DNA from: Shewanella baltica | GTDB taxonomy: Bacteria; Pseudomonadota; Gammaproteobacteria; Enterobacterales; Shewanellaceae | Assembly (NCBI RefSeq): GCF_900456975.1 | Contig: NZ_UGYM01000002.1 | Location: forward strand, 4,526,001-4,590,000 | Length of the DNA: 64,000 nucleotides | Direction of reading: 5' to 3' | Shown: positions 54,236 through 63,211 of the stretch, in pieces | Layout: each line of letters begins with the position of its first letter | How positions within the stretch are numbered: position 1 is the first letter of the stretch | The notes under the pieces: model-generated | What the model was told of the DNA's origin: nothing | The model's database searches: none | What the model saw: only the letters and a program-made list of their open reading frames with translations | Program-made: the position numbers and the translations under genes

Positions 54236-55498
54236 TTACTCAGGAATCGCTAAACCTTGTTTGCGGCTGATATGGGTCTTTTGCCACCACAGAAATGGCG
54301 CCACCACTAATATCAACACCAATACATAGGACATGCTCGCACCTAGGGCAAAACCTAATGCCAAGCAAAACGCACAACCCAGCGCGACTAGTGGCCAATT
54401 ATGGCGCGGTAATAACTTAGCGGCCGCTAACATTGCCATCAAATAGATCACCACAAATACGCCGTTGCTCCATGCAATAAGGTGTTCTAACTCTTGTCCA
54501 GTAAGATATGTCAGCACTATCACGCTCGCCATCACAGATAACAGTGCAGCCAGCGCGCGAATAGGTACGCCGTGGGCATTCTTCACCGCAAAAAAGCGCG
54601 GCAAAATGCCTTCACAACTAAAGCTCCACACTAAACGTGCCGCACTGGCCGAATACACGTTCACGGTTGCCAATCCACTTGCAATCCCCAACACGCCAAT
54701 CACTTGCGCGCCGTAACCACCAAGCAACTGATCAAACACGCCGATCATAGCGACGCTTTTATCCGTCGGTACTAACAGTAGTAATAGTGTACAAGCCACA
54801 TAAATGACGCCCACCAGCACAGTACCCATCATCATAGCGGGGATCATATCCTGCTGCGGACGGCGAAAATCATCGGCCAGATGCGTCATCGCTTCTATGC
54901 CCAAGAAACTCCAAAAAGCGATGCCAGCGGCAATCATCACAGTCGGCATTTCAGGCATACCATGGCTGGCGAGTGTTGTCAGATGACCGGGCTGAAAACT
55001 GCTTGCGCCAAATAAGAGGACAACGACGGCCACTATGCACAGCGTTAAGCCAAATTGTAGCTTGGCCGACACTTGAATGCCCCTTAAATTAATCAGGAAC
55101 AGGCCAAAAATCACTAATACTTCAACACCGACCTTGGACCAACCCGATATCGGCATTAAGGCATTCACAAACTGAAAGGTCATCAAAATCGCGGCGGGGG
55201 CGCCCATGGGCACAACAAGTAAAAAGATCAGTCCAATTGTTCGACCAGCGGTGCGACCAAAGGCTTTTTCGACAAAGTAAGCGGGGCCAGCAGCATGGGG
55301 AAATACACTCGCTAAACGACCAAAGACCAGCGCCACAGGAATAATGGCTAAGGTGAGCAATATCCATGCGACTAGCGCGCCAGATTGCGCTTTTTCAATT
55401 GTCATCTGAGGCAAAATAAACACCCCAGTACCGAGCAAAGTGGTCGCCATTAGACCCGCACCTTGCCAACGACCTATAGTTCCGCTATTTGAATTCAT
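54236..55498 (-). CDS. YjeH-like amino-acid exporter (APC family)
   Basis: Protein of 420 aa with about twelve helices. It begins GRWQGAGLMATTLLGTGVFILPQM, and contains AAGPAYFVEKAFG, FWSFLGIEAMTHLADDFRRPQQDMIPAM and LATVNVYSASAARLVWS, all matching the YjeH branch of the APC superfamily (export of methionine and branched-chain amino acids in E. coli). A divergent Lrp-family regulator lies 251 bp away, a common arrangement for amino-acid exporters. Confidence 0.9.
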   Translation of the reverse strand: MNSNSGTIGRWQGAGLMATTLLGTGVFILPQMTIEKAQSGALVAWILLTLAIIPVALVFGRLASVFPHAAGPAYFVEKAFGRTAGRTIGLIFLLVVPMGAPAAILMTFQFVNALMPISGWSKVGVEVLVIFGLFLINLRGIQVSAKLQFGLTLCIVAVVVLLFGASSFQPGHLTTLASHGMPEMPTVMIAAGIAFWSFLGIEAMTHLADDFRRPQQDMIPAMMMGTVLVGVIYVACTLLLLLVPTDKSVAMIGVFDQLLGGYGAQVIGVLGIASGLATVNVYSASAARLVWSFSCEGILPRFFAVKNAHGVPIRALAALLSVMASVIVLTYLTGQELEHLIAWSNGVFVVIYLMAMLAAAKLLPRHNWPLVALGCAFCLALGFALGASMSYVLVLILVVAPFLWWQKTHISRKQGLAIPE

Positions 55499-55683
55499 CT
55501 GTTAATATTCTGTGGTATTTGAGCTGTCAGTATAGTGAGATTTTGCCCCACAATCTGCCGTTAATTTCAGTGTTCTCCACGTCCAATACCGGCAAAATCA
55601 CGGCAAATAGCGTTATTTCCATCAAAATGACGGCCAGCTTAAGGTGTGGTGAAATTATAAGCTCAAATACTCAGTAAATTCTG

Positions 55684-55705
55684 TTGCCATTCAAACCAAT
55701 GGCAA
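55684..55705. promoter_or_regulatory. Palindromic operator candidate between exporter and Lrp-type gene
   Basis: TTGCCATT (55684-55691), six bases, AATGGCAA (55698-55705): an 8-bp perfect inverted repeat 45 bp before the regulator start, in a spacer with several further TTTTGCC/GGCAAAA segments. It is a candidate site for the Lrp-type regulator. Confidence 0.6.
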
Positions 55706-55749
55706 AATTGCACACAGATCCAATATAGCCATTTTCACTGGAGTCACCC

Positions 55750-56181
55750 TTGGATAAATTCGATACCGCCATCATTCATAGTTTGCGTCAGGATGCACGC
55801 CAGAGCGTGTCGAATATTGCCGAACAGGTGAACCTTTCCCGCAGCGCGGTAGCCGAGCGGATTAAAAAACTCGAACAGACTGGGGTGATCCGTGGCTATC
55901 AAGTGCTCTTGAGTGAGTCGCAAAAAGAAGGGGTGTCGGCTTACTTCGAAATCCAGCATCAATGTCCACGTTGCGCCGACGTAGTACACGTATTCCAAGC
56001 GATCCCCGAAGTGATCACTTGCCGTGGTATTTCCGGTGATATGGATTTACTCGTGTACGTGCATGCACCCTCAATGCGCCGCCTGCATGAGATCCGTGAA
56101 TATATCGACACTCACACTGACATCATCAAGATCAAAACCCATGTAGTGATGAGTGAGTGGATTAATAATTTAGGCGAGTAA
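55750..56181 (+). CDS. Lrp/AsnC-family transcriptional regulator
   Basis: Protein of 143 aa with an N-terminal HTH (DKFDTAIIHSLRQDARQSVSNIAEQVNLSRSAVAERIKKLEQTGVIRGY) and a RAM/AsnC effector domain (about 65-140). It probably senses an amino acid and regulates the divergent YjeH-like exporter. The start is TTG 55750, supported by TGGAG six nt upstream and by the absence of any closer ATG. Two cysteines (CPRC) lie in the domain linker. Confidence 0.9.
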   Translation: MDKFDTAIIHSLRQDARQSVSNIAEQVNLSRSAVAERIKKLEQTGVIRGYQVLLSESQKEGVSAYFEIQHQCPRCADVVHVFQAIPEVITCRGISGDMDLLVYVHAPSMRRLHEIREYIDTHTDIIKIKTHVVMSEWINNLGE

Positions 56182-56210
56182 CTTAAATCGAGTGGCCCTA
56201 AAGCAAGAAA

Positions 56211-56236
56211 CGCCACCCTAAGGAATAGAGGTGGCG
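56211..56236 (+). terminator. Hairpin after the Lrp-type gene
   Basis: CGCCACC (56211-56217) pairs with GGTGGCG (56230-56236), loop 12 nt, no T-run. Weak terminator at best. No gene is seen in the 280 bp between this gene and nrfD. Confidence 0.4.
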
Positions 56237-56459
56237 AGGCCCATTTGGAGGCAGGGCAAAATATTGAAGTGTAAAATATGGCATCCTTGCCCAGCGACCT
56301 CCCTGTTACACAACCAACCGCGACTAGACTTACCCCTTGAGAGCTCAGCCAGCGCCGCAAGGGCCTCATCTACAATGTTTTCCTTTGACATTGTTTCCGC
56401 GATCCGTCGATTTCCTTGATTATTATCATCTTGTTCGTCTTGAATGAAGCGTTCGCACC

Positions 56460-57401
56460 TTAAGCGATCGTCATTTGTCCTGTGTACAGTATGAAGTTAC
56501 GCAGCAATAACACCCCGATTAAGCTCAAGCAAGCCGTCCCTGCTACATAAGCCCATTTGCGTTTCGACGTCGTGGTCATAAACAGGTTCATCGCTAACGG
56601 GCCTGATAAACCGAGTCCGATAATCCCTACCCAGAAAATCCAGCCCCAGAAGCCATAACCTAAGGCATTAAAGGCGGCAATTTTACTCTGTCCACCTGTT
56701 AGTACTAAGCCCATAAAGAAGGTAAAAATCAGCACGATTTCGACTAAAATTAGTGGAATTTCAACCTTGTGGATAAAGTGCACCTCTTTGTCATTCGGTT
56801 TGCCATTCATCAACACGCCACCGAGTAAAGAAGATGCCGCACCGGAAGACAGCCCTGATACCAAGAACAGTAAAGGCAGCACAGGATTTTTCAGCATGGG
56901 ATAACCAGGTAACGCAGATAACAAGAAGCCGGTATACGCGCCCAATGCTAAGGATAGAATCACCAGTAATCCCGTAATCGTCGCCTCAAACCGAGCTAGC
57001 AAAGCCGTCAGTTTAAGGACGATAGGGAAACGCGATTCACACCAAGCATCGACAGGTTTGCGAAAGATCAACCCAATCCACATAAACATAAACACTTGGT
57101 AAATCAACAGAATAAGTACACCCATCGACATCACAGATTTAGGATTGTAAAACACCAAAATCTTCCAGAAATCGAGGGGTTTAGTTAAATCTGCGACCAA
57201 TATGCCTAAGCCCGCCATTACGGCGACTGGGGCGACAATACAGGCGGCACGTATAAAACCAGACTGATAGGCGTTTTGCTTCAAAACAAAATGTTTCAAC
57301 AGTACGGCAAAGAACATAGCCCCTGCTGATACACCCGCTAAAAACAGGTAAATTGCAATCGGCCAATGCCAGACTAAGGTATCAAAATGTAGGGCACTCA
57401 T
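56460..57401 (-). CDS. nrfD: NrfD-family quinol-oxidising membrane subunit
   Basis: Protein of 313 aa with about eight to nine membrane helices (YLFLAGVSAGAMFFAVLLKHF near the N-terminus; FLVSGLSSGAASSLLGGVL in the middle). NrfD/PsrC proteins take electrons from menaquinol and pass them to the NrfC-type ferredoxin. Its ATG overlaps the nrfC stop in ATGA, so translation is coupled. It is the last gene of nrfBCD. No catalytic nrfA is present in this window. Confidence 0.9.
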   Translation of the reverse strand: MSALHFDTLVWHWPIAIYLFLAGVSAGAMFFAVLLKHFVLKQNAYQSGFIRAACIVAPVAVMAGLGILVADLTKPLDFWKILVFYNPKSVMSMGVLILLIYQVFMFMWIGLIFRKPVDAWCESRFPIVLKLTALLARFEATITGLLVILSLALGAYTGFLLSALPGYPMLKNPVLPLLFLVSGLSSGAASSLLGGVLMNGKPNDKEVHFIHKVEIPLILVEIVLIFTFFMGLVLTGGQSKIAAFNALGYGFWGWIFWVGIIGLGLSGPLAMNLFMTTTSKRKWAYVAGTACLSLIGVLLLRNFILYTGQMTIA

Positions 57402-58084
57402 AGTATCACCTCCCCGGATTTTGCCAGGATACGGAACAACTTAGGTCGCGTTCCGAGGGCGACTTTCGCGCGTTGAGTTGGGTTAGCGCGCAGCACTTGT
57501 ACTAACTCAGACGTTGGATCTTTTAAATTACCGAACACTAACGCCTTAGTCGGACAAGCCTCAACGCAGGCAGGCTGTTTACCTTGCGCAAGATTCGTCT
57601 CACGGCAGAAATCACACTTATCCGCCGCGTGGGTGACTGGATTAATAAAACGAATTTTGTAAGGGCAAGCCGCAATACAATATTGGCAGCCGACACATTT
57701 CCACGCATTGACTGACACTATGCCGGTTTCTTTATCAATAAAGGCAGCCCCCGTTGGGCACACGTTGACACAAGGTGCATCTTCACAATGCTGGCAAGAA
57801 ACACGGCTAAAGTGATAATACTCATTCGGATACTCACCGAACGGTCCAGTTTGCTCAATCCTGACCCGAGAAACCCCTTCTGGCACTTGATTGGTTTCAC
57901 GACATGCCACTTCACATGCGCGGCAACCAATACACTTAGTTTCATCATGAATCATCGCATATTTAATATCTGACTCTGCTTTAGCACCTTCAGCGGCATT
58001 CACTGTGGCGAGCAGTGATGCGCCCGTAGCGCCAGCAAATAAGGCACATGTGCCTTTTAGAAATCTTCTTTTTGAATTTTCCAT
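57398..58084 (-). CDS. nrfC: NrfC-like 4Fe-4S ferredoxin subunit
   Basis: Protein of 228 aa with a twin-arginine-like leader (KRRFLKGTCALF) and four [4Fe-4S] clusters, each visible as a cysteine group (CIGCRACEVACRETNQ, CQHCEDAPCVNVCP, CVGCQYCIAACPYKIRFI, CDFCRE with CVEACP). It transfers electrons from NrfD to the periplasmic cytochrome partner. It lies 9 bp downstream of nrfB and overlaps nrfD by 4 bp, forming a tight operon. Confidence 0.92.
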   Translation of the reverse strand: MENSKRRFLKGTCALFAGATGASLLATVNAAEGAKAESDIKYAMIHDETKCIGCRACEVACRETNQVPEGVSRVRIEQTGPFGEYPNEYYHFSRVSCQHCEDAPCVNVCPTGAAFIDKETGIVSVNAWKCVGCQYCIAACPYKIRFINPVTHAADKCDFCRETNLAQGKQPACVEACPTKALVFGNLKDPTSELVQVLRANPTQRAKVALGTRPKLFRILAKSGEVIL

Positions 58085-58093
58085 AACCTACCC

Positions 58094-58555
58094 CTACTGG
58101 CCACTATGGCAATTGCGGCACAGCTCACTGCGAACTTTTGGCGTCATGTCTGCCATAGGTTCGGTTGGGCTATGTAATTTATGACAGGCGGCACAGGGCA
58201 CTTTTTGTGCGTGCACATTATGCGTCCATTCGGTTTCACCCAGTTTTCGCTGTGTATGGCACTTGTGACAAACGGCGAGCTGAGTATCAAGCTCCGAGCC
58301 ATCTTTCATACCAAACACTACGATATCATTCGGCTTTTTAGGGTGGTCGCCTTTTTCACCATGACAGGTTGAACAGGTCATTTTCATCGCATCTTGGCCG
58401 TGATGCCCTAACATTTGACCGTTACGTTTGTGGCACTTCATACAAGTCGTGTCACTGTTAATTTGAAAGGCCGACTCGGCACTTGTCGCACCAAAGCTTA
58501 AAAGCAATGCAATTGCACCCAAGCGAATCGACCACAGCCATTGTCTTTTGGACAT
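58094..58555 (-). CDS. nrfB: NrfB-like pentaheme cytochrome c
   Basis: Protein of 153 aa with a signal peptide and exactly five CxxCH heme sites, at residues 38-42, 61-65, 96-100, 121-125 and 146-150. Five hemes and this size fit NrfB, which carries electrons to the nitrite reductase NrfA in the periplasm. E. coli NrfB is somewhat longer (188 aa). GAGGA precedes the ATG. It could equally serve another terminal reductase, since nrfA is not adjacent. Confidence 0.9.
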   Translation of the reverse strand: MSKRQWLWSIRLGAIALLLSFGATSAESAFQINSDTTCMKCHKRNGQMLGHHGQDAMKMTCSTCHGEKGDHPKKPNDIVVFGMKDGSELDTQLAVCHKCHTQRKLGETEWTHNVHAQKVPCAACHKLHSPTEPMADMTPKVRSELCRNCHSGQ

Positions 58556-58632
58556 AGGGAGTCCTCACATTTATTTTGGGAAGGGAGAAGAGGAGTGTCA
58601 GGGTTCGGAGTTACCCGAACCCGACGGTCGGA

Positions 58633-59109
58633 TCAGACGGCTAACGCTTGCTTTAGGCTCTGTGTATCCCACTGTTTATGTTGGTTCATTTCAATAAAGT
58701 TGATATTGAACTTACTAAACAGCTTTTTCATTGGCGAGTTGTGTTCTTTGCCAAAATCACTGATCACCATTTTCACTTCAGATGAGTCATGATCTATTAA
58801 CACATAGTCTAGTCGGCACTCGTGATTTAAATCAGCGTCATGCTGGTCCATTTCAAATACGGTGTCTAGCGGGACATTACAGCAAACATCGTATTTGCCT
58901 TCCACTACGGTTTTTAACGATTTAAAAAAGTTAAAACTTTGTTTATCGAACAGTACTGGTTTAAGTTTCATTTCATGATGTTCTGCCTCATCGGGGCCTG
59001 CTTTAAAAAACTTAATGCAGGTCATGACGAACATGACAAAAACAAATGGCACTGCTACAAACAGCACGAAATACATAAACGCATAGCTGAGAATGACTGA
59101 AGTATTCAT
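58633..59109 (-). CDS. Membrane-anchored DUF2726-like protein
   Basis: Protein of 158 aa: one N-terminal membrane helix (residues 5-33, FVLFVAVPFVFVMFVMTC) and a cytoplasmic domain reading LFDKQSFNFFKSLKTVVEGKYDVCCNVPLDTVF, LDYVLIDHDSSEVKMVISDFG and a final strand FNINFIEM. This pattern resembles DUF2726, a domain with a restriction-endonuclease-like layout. It sits 77 bp upstream of nrfB on the same strand, with GGAGG before the ATG, so it may be the first gene of the nrf operon. Function unknown. Confidence 0.65.
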   Translation of the reverse strand: MNTSVILSYAFMYFVLFVAVPFVFVMFVMTCIKFFKAGPDEAEHHEMKLKPVLFDKQSFNFFKSLKTVVEGKYDVCCNVPLDTVFEMDQHDADLNHECRLDYVLIDHDSSEVKMVISDFGKEHNSPMKKLFSKFNINFIEMNQHKQWDTQSLKQALAV

Positions 59110-59518
59110 AACGCCTCCAATAACCTATTTATTTTTTGTTATCTCTTTTAACGCAACTTTAGTATTAACGTGAAGCGTTTTATTTTTTTTGAACACGATC
59201 ACATTTAACAATGGCAATTTAATAATAAACAATAAGTTAAGAATTCGATCTCATTACCATTTAGCGCAAATCTTGAATGTAAAAATAGATAATTGATAAT
59301 CGCCAATGTGAAATTCAATTAAATGAATTTCACCTTTTAAAATTCCAAATTTATCTTTATCACATTTTGAAATATAAAAAATATTAAATCTAAAAACGAC
59401 ACTAGCAGACTGCGATATTATAGTTTTGAAGTTGAGATATGTTTCACATTAAATTTATTTAATGACGCCATAATTAATCGTTCTTTAAAGTATTTGCTCG
59501 ATAAAAGGGATATAAAAA
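59110..59518. promoter_or_regulatory. Operator-rich divergent promoter region
   Basis: 409 bp of AT-rich sequence between the DUF2726-like/nrf genes and a LysR gene. It holds a 10-bp inverted repeat, GTGAAATTCA (59308-59317) and TGAATTTCAC (59324-59333). Four copies of AATGTGA or its complement TCACATT are present (59199-59205, 59305-59311, 59360-59366, 59444-59450). These look like binding sites for the divergent LysR protein or CRP-type half-sites. Confidence 0.6.
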
Positions 59519-60487
59519 ATGCACATTAGTAACATGGATGGCCTAGATATTCTGAGTTTGAAAATACTCGTTTCATTATATGAGAACAAGTCTGCAACAT
59601 ACGTATCTAAGGCTCTTGATATTCCGGCTCCTAAAATTAGTCGTAGCCTTAAAAATCTACGGGAAATTTTTGGTGATGAACTTTTCATTCGTCGTAAATA
59701 CGGACTATTCCCCAATGAGTTTGCGACCCATTTATATCCAATCGCGAAAGAAGCCATTGAATGTACTGATAAGTTTCATAAGGCCAGAGCCGCAAATGCT
59801 AACTTAGTGAAAACGCATATCGAGATTGCTGCTCCCGGCTTGATTGCTTACGCTTTTCCGAAAGCGTTAATGCAGGCCATTAAAGATGAACAGAAGCTGA
59901 TGCACATTAATATCACCCCTTGGTCTATGCATACGACCCAAGACATTATTAACGGTGATACTACGCTGGGCATTTGCTGCAATAAAAGCACGGCTGATGT
60001 GGCCGCCTTTGGCGATAAACTCCTGACGACCACTTTGCAAAGCATGGATAAGGTTTACCTTCTTGCGAGCCGTAATCATCCTATTTTCAAACGGGAAATC
60101 ACTTTAGAGACGATTGCAGAATATCCCTATGTGAATACCGACCTTGGTAATCCCAGTTCTAAGCTCAGTCCTTACCAAGAGTTTTGTCTGAAGAGCAACA
60201 TTAAACTCAATACTGAAATTACTATTACCAGTATTTCAAGTTTGTTTGAATACCTAGGAGAGAGTCAGGCACTGTCGTTATTGCCCTACCGCGTGGTTTA
60301 CGAGATGGTAAGTGATGTGGCTGAACTGCACACATGCCAGCTATCGCAACTCGAAGCCGAACGTTTATATGCTCATGCCGAAGCGCCAACCATTTTCTTA
60401 GTGCAAAAAAATCAGCCAAGCAAAGTGAATGATGATTTAGTGTGGCTAAGTGGACAGATTAAAAAGATTGTTGACCATATTATTTAG
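59519..60487 (+). CDS. LysR-family transcriptional regulator divergent from the nrf cluster
   Basis: Protein of 322 aa. The N-terminus LDILSLKILVSLYENKSATYVSKALDIPAPKISRSLKNLREIFGDELFIRRKYGLFP is a LysR HTH, though the recognition helix (APKISRSL) differs from those of the other LysR proteins in this window. The effector domain is of normal length. ATG 59519 follows AAAGGGA at a long spacing; ATG 59534 is an alternative. The divergent arrangement and the palindromes in the spacer suggest it regulates the DUF2726-nrfBCD genes. Confidence 0.88.
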   Translation: MHISNMDGLDILSLKILVSLYENKSATYVSKALDIPAPKISRSLKNLREIFGDELFIRRKYGLFPNEFATHLYPIAKEAIECTDKFHKARAANANLVKTHIEIAAPGLIAYAFPKALMQAIKDEQKLMHINITPWSMHTTQDIINGDTTLGICCNKSTADVAAFGDKLLTTTLQSMDKVYLLASRNHPIFKREITLETIAEYPYVNTDLGNPSSKLSPYQEFCLKSNIKLNTEITITSISSLFEYLGESQALSLLPYRVVYEMVSDVAELHTCQLSQLEAERLYAHAEAPTIFLVQKNQPSKVNDDLVWLSGQIKKIVDHII

Positions 60488-60668
60488 CCCAAAGCAGCTT
60501 ACACAACCCATAGACTAGCCACTGTACAGAGGTGATAGGCATCCCTTGCCTTAGCTTAGGCTCCACCTCAGCCCCCATACAAACCCGCCGAGAATTGTTA
60601 AGCCAAGCATACATCTTGGGGCATAAACACGTTACACTAAGCCCATCTTTATCCTAATAGATTCAGCT

Positions 60669-62390
60669 ATGCGGACCGAAAATACAGCCACTCTTAATCT
60701 TATTTGGGGAGCCCTTATTCTTGAGGAGTTGGCACGTCTTGGCGTGCAACATGTGTGTATGGCACCGGGCTCGCGCTCGACGCCGTTAACCCTCGCCGCC
60801 GCCCAGCAAACTAAACTCCAGCGTCACCTGCATTTTGACGAACGTGGACTCGGCTTTATGGCCTTAGGTCTGGCAAAAGCCAGCCGCGCACCGGTCGCTA
60901 TCATCACCACCTCGGGCACCGCCGTCGCTAACTTGTATCCTGCGATTGTTGAAGCTTGGCTAACCCACGTGCCTTTGATCGTCTTAAGCGGCGATCGTCC
61001 ACCCGAATTACTCGGCTGCGGCGCCAATCAAGCCATAGTCCAACCGGGGATTTTTGCGAATTACGCTACCCAAGTGAATCTGCCAACGCCAGATACGCAT
61101 ATCGCACCGCAGGCCTTGCTCACCACAGTGGATGAAGCGGTGGCGAATCAAACTCGTCCAGTGCACATCAACTGCATGTATCGCGAGCCCTTGTATCCGA
61201 GTGAACTCAGTGGCGTGATTCTCGATGCCGAATCGCCTTACCTCAAACCACTGCAAACTTGGCTGCAACTCGCCCGCCCGTATACCCAATACGGCAAGTG
61301 CAAACAATTGAGCAGCCCCAGTGACGATGCCATCATGCGGTTCGTCCACGGTAAAGGCGTGATCGTTGTCGGTACACTCACGCCCGAGCAAGATCCACAG
61401 CAGCTTATCGCGTTATCGCAAAAAATTGGCTGGCCTTTGCTTACCGATGCCCAGTCGCAACTGCGCCAACATCCCGCGGCAATAGGCAATATCGACCAAC
61501 TGCTACAACATCCAAAGGCGCGCAATCTATTACAGGAAGCGGATCGCGTACTCGTGTTCGGCGGCCGTTTATTGTCAAAACGGGTGATAGGTTATCTTGC
61601 TGAGCAGAATTGGCACAGCTACTGGCAGGTGTTACCCGAGCAAGACAGGCTAGATCCGAGCCACAATGCGAAGCACATTTGGCATGCCAATGCAGAGCAG
61701 TTTGCGGCCTTGAACTGGTATCGTTCATCCTCAGCGAACTGGGCGAATACCTTAATCACCTATAACGATGAATTGCATAACTTATTTGTGCGCAACATCG
61801 ATCAAGGGGAATTTGGTGAAGCGCAAGTGATACGCGCCATCGCTAACACTCGCCCCTTAGAACAGCAGCTTTTTATCGGCAACAGCCTGCCTGTACGCTT
61901 GTATGACATGTACGCCCCAGTTAGTTGCTGCACAGCGACCACTTATACCAACCGTGGCGCCTCTGGTATTGACGGCTTGCTCGCCACCGCTTGCGGCATT
62001 GCGGCCCACGAAGGCAAGCCCACCAGTTTGATCATCGGTGATTTATCACAACTGCACGATCTTAACTCGCTGGCCATCGCCAAAGGCTTAACCAGCCCGC
62101 TGGTGATCGTGATCCTCAATAACGATGGTGGCAATATCTTTAACTTATTGCCGGTTCCCAATGAACAAGTCCGCAGTGATTATTATCGACTCAGCCACGG
62201 CTTAGAATTTGGCTACGCCGCAGCCATGTTTAATTTGCCCTATAATCAAGTGGATAATTTAGCCGATTTTCAAGATAGTTATAATGAAGCACTGGATTTT
62301 CAGGGGGCTTCGATCATTGAAGTCAATGTGAGCCAAAACCAAGCCAGCGACCAAATCGCCGCGCTCAACCTTTGGGTGAAACAAAGCTAA
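60669..62390 (+). CDS. menD: SEPHCHC synthase (2-succinyl-5-enolpyruvyl-6-hydroxy-3-cyclohexene-1-carboxylate synthase)
   Basis: Protein of 573 aa, a thiamine-diphosphate enzyme that joins isochorismate and 2-oxoglutarate in menaquinone synthesis. The N-terminal Pyr domain has [17 protein letters not shown] and [15 protein letters not shown] with the conserved Glu; the C-terminal PP domain has [16 protein letters not shown] and [14 protein letters not shown]. Length fits MenD. It overlaps menH at TAATG, indicating translational coupling. No strong ribosome site precedes ATG 60669. Confidence 0.96.
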   Translation: MRTENTATLNLIWGALILEELARLGVQHVCMAPGSRSTPLTLAAAQQTKLQRHLHFDERGLGFMALGLAKASRAPVAIITTSGTAVANLYPAIVEAWLTHVPLIVLSGDRPPELLGCGANQAIVQPGIFANYATQVNLPTPDTHIAPQALLTTVDEAVANQTRPVHINCMYREPLYPSELSGVILDAESPYLKPLQTWLQLARPYTQYGKCKQLSSPSDDAIMRFVHGKGVIVVGTLTPEQDPQQLIALSQKIGWPLLTDAQSQLRQHPAAIGNIDQLLQHPKARNLLQEADRVLVFGGRLLSKRVIGYLAEQNWHSYWQVLPEQDRLDPSHNAKHIWHANAEQFAALNWYRSSSANWANTLITYNDELHNLFVRNIDQGEFGEAQVIRAIANTRPLEQQLFIGNSLPVRLYDMYAPVSCCTATTYTNRGASGIDGLLATACGIAAHEGKPTSLIIGDLSQLHDLNSLAIAKGLTSPLVIVILNNDGGNIFNLLPVPNEQVRSDYYRLSHGLEFGYAAAMFNLPYNQVDNLADFQDSYNEALDFQGASIIEVNVSQNQASDQIAALNLWVKQS

Positions 62391-63184
62391 TGCCAACCAT
62401 GGCCCGTTACGGCGATCCTTCACTACCGACCTTAGTGCTACTGCATGGCTTTTTGGGTACTAAGGCGGACTGGTTGCCGTTAATGCCTGCGCTAAGCCAG
62501 CACTTCCATTGTATTTGTTTGGATCTGCCTGGCCATGGAGATAATCAAGCTGAAGGGCCGACTGAGGCTAAGCTCGATTTCGACTTTTGCGTCGAAAACA
62601 TAATGACGCGGCTCGATAGCCTTAATCCAAGTCCCGAACCGTTTCATCTCTACGGTTATTCCTTAGGCGGGCGTATTGCCTTGCACCTTGCAAAAGCCTA
62701 TCCGCAGCGCTTGTTAAGTCTGAACCTCGAATCCTGCCACCCAGGGCTCGCAGACCCGCAAGAAAAAACGGCCAGAACCAAGAATGATACCCAGTGGGCC
62801 GAGCGTTTATTGCATCTGGCTAGCAAAGATTTTTTAAACTTGTGGTATCAGCAGCCCGTGTTTGCCGACATGACTGCGGCCAAACGTAAAGCCTTAATTG
62901 AGCAGAGATCTGCCGTCTTAGATCTGCATCCTAAACAGCTGCTTAAAGAGGTATTCTTAGCCACTTCACTTGCGCGCCAAGCATCGATGTGGGATGTGCC
63001 TTCGCAGCTTGCCTGTGAATGCCATTTCTTTGCGGGCAGCCAAGATGCCAAGTTTCACGCCCTCGCCCAAGAGTGGCAATTACACGCACCTATTCTCGTC
63101 CACAGTATTAGCGACGCCGGACACAACATACACCAAGCAGCTCCCGAGGCATTAATCACAAAAATAGTTAAGCTGCTTGGGTAA
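62390..63184 (+). CDS. menH: SHCHC synthase (alpha/beta hydrolase)
   Basis: Protein of 264 aa that eliminates pyruvate from SEPHCHC to give SHCHC. It shows LLHGFLGTKADW for the oxyanion region, the nucleophile elbow GYSLGGR, the acid in AGSQDAKF and the histidine in SDAGHNIHQ. ATG 62390 overlaps the menD TAA (TAATG) and is preferred to the frame start TTG 62372. It stands between menD and menC, the standard order. Confidence 0.93.
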   Translation: MPTMARYGDPSLPTLVLLHGFLGTKADWLPLMPALSQHFHCICLDLPGHGDNQAEGPTEAKLDFDFCVENIMTRLDSLNPSPEPFHLYGYSLGGRIALHLAKAYPQRLLSLNLESCHPGLADPQEKTARTKNDTQWAERLLHLASKDFLNLWYQQPVFADMTAAKRKALIEQRSAVLDLHPKQLLKEVFLATSLARQASMWDVPSQLACECHFFAGSQDAKFHALAQEWQLHAPILVHSISDAGHNIHQAAPEALITKIVKLLG

Positions 63185-63211
63185 ATAACAGAATTAAAAT
63201 GTAGGAAATAT

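Noticed and set aside
56112..56369. Minus-strand open frame of 85 codons between the Lrp-type gene and nrfD
   Set aside because: It overlaps the regulator gene on the opposite strand, has no ribosome site and shows no protein-like conservation pattern.
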